Shown: positions 6,156 to 7,889 of the stretch, piece by piece | How positions within the stretch are numbered: position 1 is the stretch's first letter | Layout of the letters: each line of letters opens with the position of its first letter | DNA from: Candidatus Poseidoniaceae archaeon | GTDB taxonomy: Archaea; Thermoplasmatota; Poseidoniia; Poseidoniales; Poseidoniaceae | Assembly (NCBI GenBank): GCA_013329355.1 | Contig: DUKK01000183.1 | Span: forward strand, 1-7,889 | DNA: 7,889 nt | Reading direction: 5' to 3' | Position numbers and translations under genes: made by a program | Notes under the pieces: generated by a model | What the model was told of the DNA's origin: nothing | The model's database searches: none | What the model saw: only the letters and a program-made list of their open reading frames with translations

Positions 6156-7567
6156 ACCGCATTATTTAGTTCGGTCATCATTTTCTTACCATCACCGAAC
6201 ATCATCATGGTTTTGTCCATGTAAAATAAGTCATTATCAACTCCAGCATATCCAACAGACAATGAGCGTTTGATGATAACAACTGTTCTTGCCTGATCCG
6301 CATCAATTATTGGCATGCCTGCAAGTGGACCTTCACCGCTTCGTGCAGCGGGATTAGTGGTGTCATTGGCACCAATAACCAAGGCGACGTCGCAGTCTGG
6401 AAATTCGGGGTTAATCTCATCCATTTCTATAAGTTGTTCATATGGGACGTTTGCCTCCGCAAGCAATACGTTCATGTGGCCTGGCATTCTTCCGGCTACT
6501 GGATGAATAGCATACGAGACCTCAGTATCATATTTCTCAGCGATTAAATCAGCAAACTCCTTTACCTGATGCTGGCATTGTGATACTGCCATCCCATAAC
6601 CCGGAACGATAATCACTTTTTGAGCACCATCCAGCATCATCGCAACCTCGTCGGCATCAGAACCAACCTTGGTGCGAGTAAGAGATTGCTTTTCCCCAGA
6701 TCCACCAAACGCCTTGAACAAGACGTCCGGTAATGTTCTATTCATCGCCTTACACATGATGAATGTGAGAATTAGTCCGGATGCTCCGACTAGAGAACCA
6801 GCAACAATCAAAACTGAATTATTAATTATAAAACCAGTGAATGCCGCAGCGATGCCAGAAAGTGAGTTTAGTAGTGACACAACGACCGGCATATCTGCAC
6901 CACCAATAGGCAAAACCAGTAATATTCCAAGCAGTGAGGATACGCCTATTAGACCATAAACAACATTTTTGTCAGTCGGATTATCAATTCCATAATAAAT
7001 CAGGGCAAATGCAGTGATAATGAGTAAAACCTTGACTCCATTTAGCCAACTTGGGCCCCAGGTTGGGGTCTTGATCCACTTCCCAAAAATTTCAATACCA
7101 CCTTTCAATTTGAGCATTGCTAGCAGTGAACCTGACAAGGTCATCCAACCTACTAGCGCAGAGAGTCCGGCCGCAACCATGGTGACAGTGAGTTGAAGCC
7201 CGGTTGGCAAGGCAGAACCCTCAATGTAGCGCCATGTTTCAGACATGGCTACCAATGCAGACGCAGCACCACCAAATCCGTTGAATAAGGCGACTAATTC
7301 CGGCATTCCCGTCATTTCAACTTTTACTGCCATCCAATATCCGATAGAGGAACCTATTACTAATCCAGCAATTATCAATGTCCATTCAGCATCGGCTTCG
7401 GCTAATTGCATGTCCAGTATAGTGGTAACCACGGCAACTAACATACCCATTGCACCTAGTTGGTTACCACGCGGTGCGGTTCGTGGATGGCCAAGTTTCT
7501 TTAGTCCAAAGATGAACAATGCTGCGGCTATAAGATAGCCAATTGAGGTCCATTCACTAAATTCCAC
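6143..7567 (-). CDS. pntB: NAD(P) transhydrogenase subunit beta
   Basis: PntB carries part of the proton channel and the NADP(H)-binding domain of the enzyme that reduces NADP+ with NADH, driven by the proton gradient. At 474 aa it is close to the E. coli length (462). Residues 1-270 hold the multi-helix membrane domain with MTGMPELVALFNGFGG (85-100) and ADMPVVVSLLNSLSG (224-238); Asn234 matches the channel Asn222 of E. coli. Asn96 stands where E. coli has His91, a known variation between enzyme types as I recall. The NADP domain has PGYGMAVSQCQH (322-333), VAGRMPGHMNVLLAEA (357-372), GANDTTNPAA (399-408) and KRSLSVGYAGVDNDLFY (433-449). The start is GTG 7567, one base after the pntAB stop, with GGGAGG eight bases upstream. 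An overlapping ATG at 7569 is out of frame. Confidence 0.97.
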   Translation of the reverse strand: MEFSEWTSIGYLIAAALFIFGLKKLGHPRTAPRGNQLGAMGMLVAVVTTILDMQLAEADAEWTLIIAGLVIGSSIGYWMAVKVEMTGMPELVALFNGFGGAASALVAMSETWRYIEGSALPTGLQLTVTMVAAGLSALVGWMTLSGSLLAMLKLKGGIEIFGKWIKTPTWGPSWLNGVKVLLIITAFALIYYGIDNPTDKNVVYGLIGVSSLLGILLVLPIGGADMPVVVSLLNSLSGIAAAFTGFIINNSVLIVAGSLVGASGLILTFIMCKAMNRTLPDVLFKAFGGSGEKQSLTRTKVGSDADEVAMMLDGAQKVIIVPGYGMAVSQCQHQVKEFADLIAEKYDTEVSYAIHPVAGRMPGHMNVLLAEANVPYEQLIEMDEINPEFPDCDVALVIGANDTTNPAARSGEGPLAGMPIIDADQARTVVIIKRSLSVGYAGVDNDLFYMDKTMMMFGDGKKMMTELNNAVKES

Positions 7568-7568
7568 A

Positions 7569-7880
7569 TCAGGCCCCTCCCTTCTTTTTGCCAGCTATCA
7601 TATTGAGCATCCGATTAGTGACTGCAAAGCCACCTACAACATTGATCATTGCTAATACTACCGCAATAAATGCCAAGATTCCTGAAAAAGCAGTATCACC
7701 TGCTTCGTAAGCCACGTTTGCTCCGATTAAGGCTCCAACTATACTGATTCCAGAAATAGCGTTAGCACCGCTCATTAATGGGGTGTGCAGCGTTGCAGGT
7801 ACCTTGGTAATCAATTCAAAGCCAAGAAATATAGACAGAACAAATAATGTGATGCTACCAATAAGTAACTCCGGTGTCAT
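7569..7880 (-). CDS. pntAB: NAD(P) transhydrogenase alpha subunit, membrane part (split PntA)
   Basis: This 103-aa protein corresponds to the C-terminal membrane region of E. coli PntA, showing that alpha is split as in three-gene systems such as Rhodospirillum. Three or four hydrophobic helices lie at about 4-22, 40-56 and 64-90. The diagnostic segment LHTPLMSGANAISGISIVGA (31-50) matches the LHTPLMS.TNAISGI..VGA stretch of PntA. The tail KKKGGA is basic. It pairs with PntB to form the proton channel. The NAD-binding subunit should lie immediately beyond the right edge: bases 7881-7889 read GGTGATAGA on the minus strand and contain TGA and TAG triplets, either of which could end that gene. 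GGTGA with a four-base spacer supports ATG 7880. Confidence 0.95.
   Translation of the reverse strand: MTPELLIGSITLFVLSIFLGFELITKVPATLHTPLMSGANAISGISIVGALIGANVAYEAGDTAFSGILAFIAVVLAMINVVGGFAVTNRMLNMIAGKKKGGA
7573..7583 (-). promoter_or_regulatory. Ribosome binding site GGGAGGGG of pntB
   Basis: A GGGAGGGG run near the end of pntAB puts GGAGG eight bases before GTG 7567. It supports the GTG start over the out-of-frame ATG at 7569. Confidence 0.6.
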
Positions 7881-7884
7881 TCTA

Positions 7885-7889
7885 TCACC
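7885..7889 (-). promoter_or_regulatory. Ribosome binding site GGTGA of pntAB
   Basis: GGTGA (GGTGAT when extended) lies four bases before ATG 7880 at the right edge. It is the third case of this motif and spacing in the window. Confidence 0.6.

Noticed and set aside
6315..7538. Several plus-strand open frames across pntB
   Set aside because: They are mirror frames of a highly conserved gene; their low-complexity composition reflects codon bias on the other strand.
1..7889. CRISPR array, tRNA, rRNA, insertion sequence or prophage
   Set aside because: No regularly spaced repeats, no tRNA-like or rRNA-like segments, no transposase or integrase frames and no terminal inverted repeats were seen.

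Overview
The window looks like a piece of a planktonic euryarchaeal chromosome, most consistent with Marine Group II (Poseidoniales) or a related Thermoplasmata-like lineage. The archaeal markers are a two-repeat tRNA-splicing endonuclease (EndA), an archaeal-style winged-helix regulator, TATA-box promoters, GGTGA-type Shine-Dalgarno sites and a possible leaderless start. The lineage call is an inference from gene content and moderately AT-rich composition. No marker gene such as rRNA is present. Coding density is very high, and no stretch over 100 bases lacks a gene.

Left part (1-1963): a partial regulator gene runs leftward off the window. It encodes a winged-helix DNA-binding domain followed by two helical repeats exactly 55 residues apart. 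It is divergent from endA. The 88-base gap holds a perfect 14-bp palindrome next to a near-symmetric TATA box, a plausible shared promoter and operator. endA and the next gene converge and overlap by 4 bases at their stop codons.

Right part (1960-7880, all minus strand, so transcribed from right to left): pntAB and pntB, the membrane and NADP-binding parts of a split proton-translocating transhydrogenase (the NAD-binding subunit gene probably lies just past the right edge); then a secreted, membrane-anchored Reeler/choice-of-anchor-V-like protein with a C-T-C-H motif; then a divergent six-helix TatC with an unexplained cysteine-containing C-terminal domain; then a membrane-tethered M6-family metalloprotease. 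The last three genes are tightly spaced (10-base gap, then a 4-base ATGA overlap). A hairpin plus T-tract and a possible new TATA box lie between pntB and this trio.

Read together, the right part combines a proton-motive-force-linked NADPH generator with a small cell-surface module of export component, anchored redox or ligand-binding-type ectodomain and anchored protease. A joint role for the last three genes is a hypothesis based on spacing. The least explained parts are the TatC C-terminal domain, the CxCH motif of the Reeler-like protein, and the repeat region and operator of the regulator.
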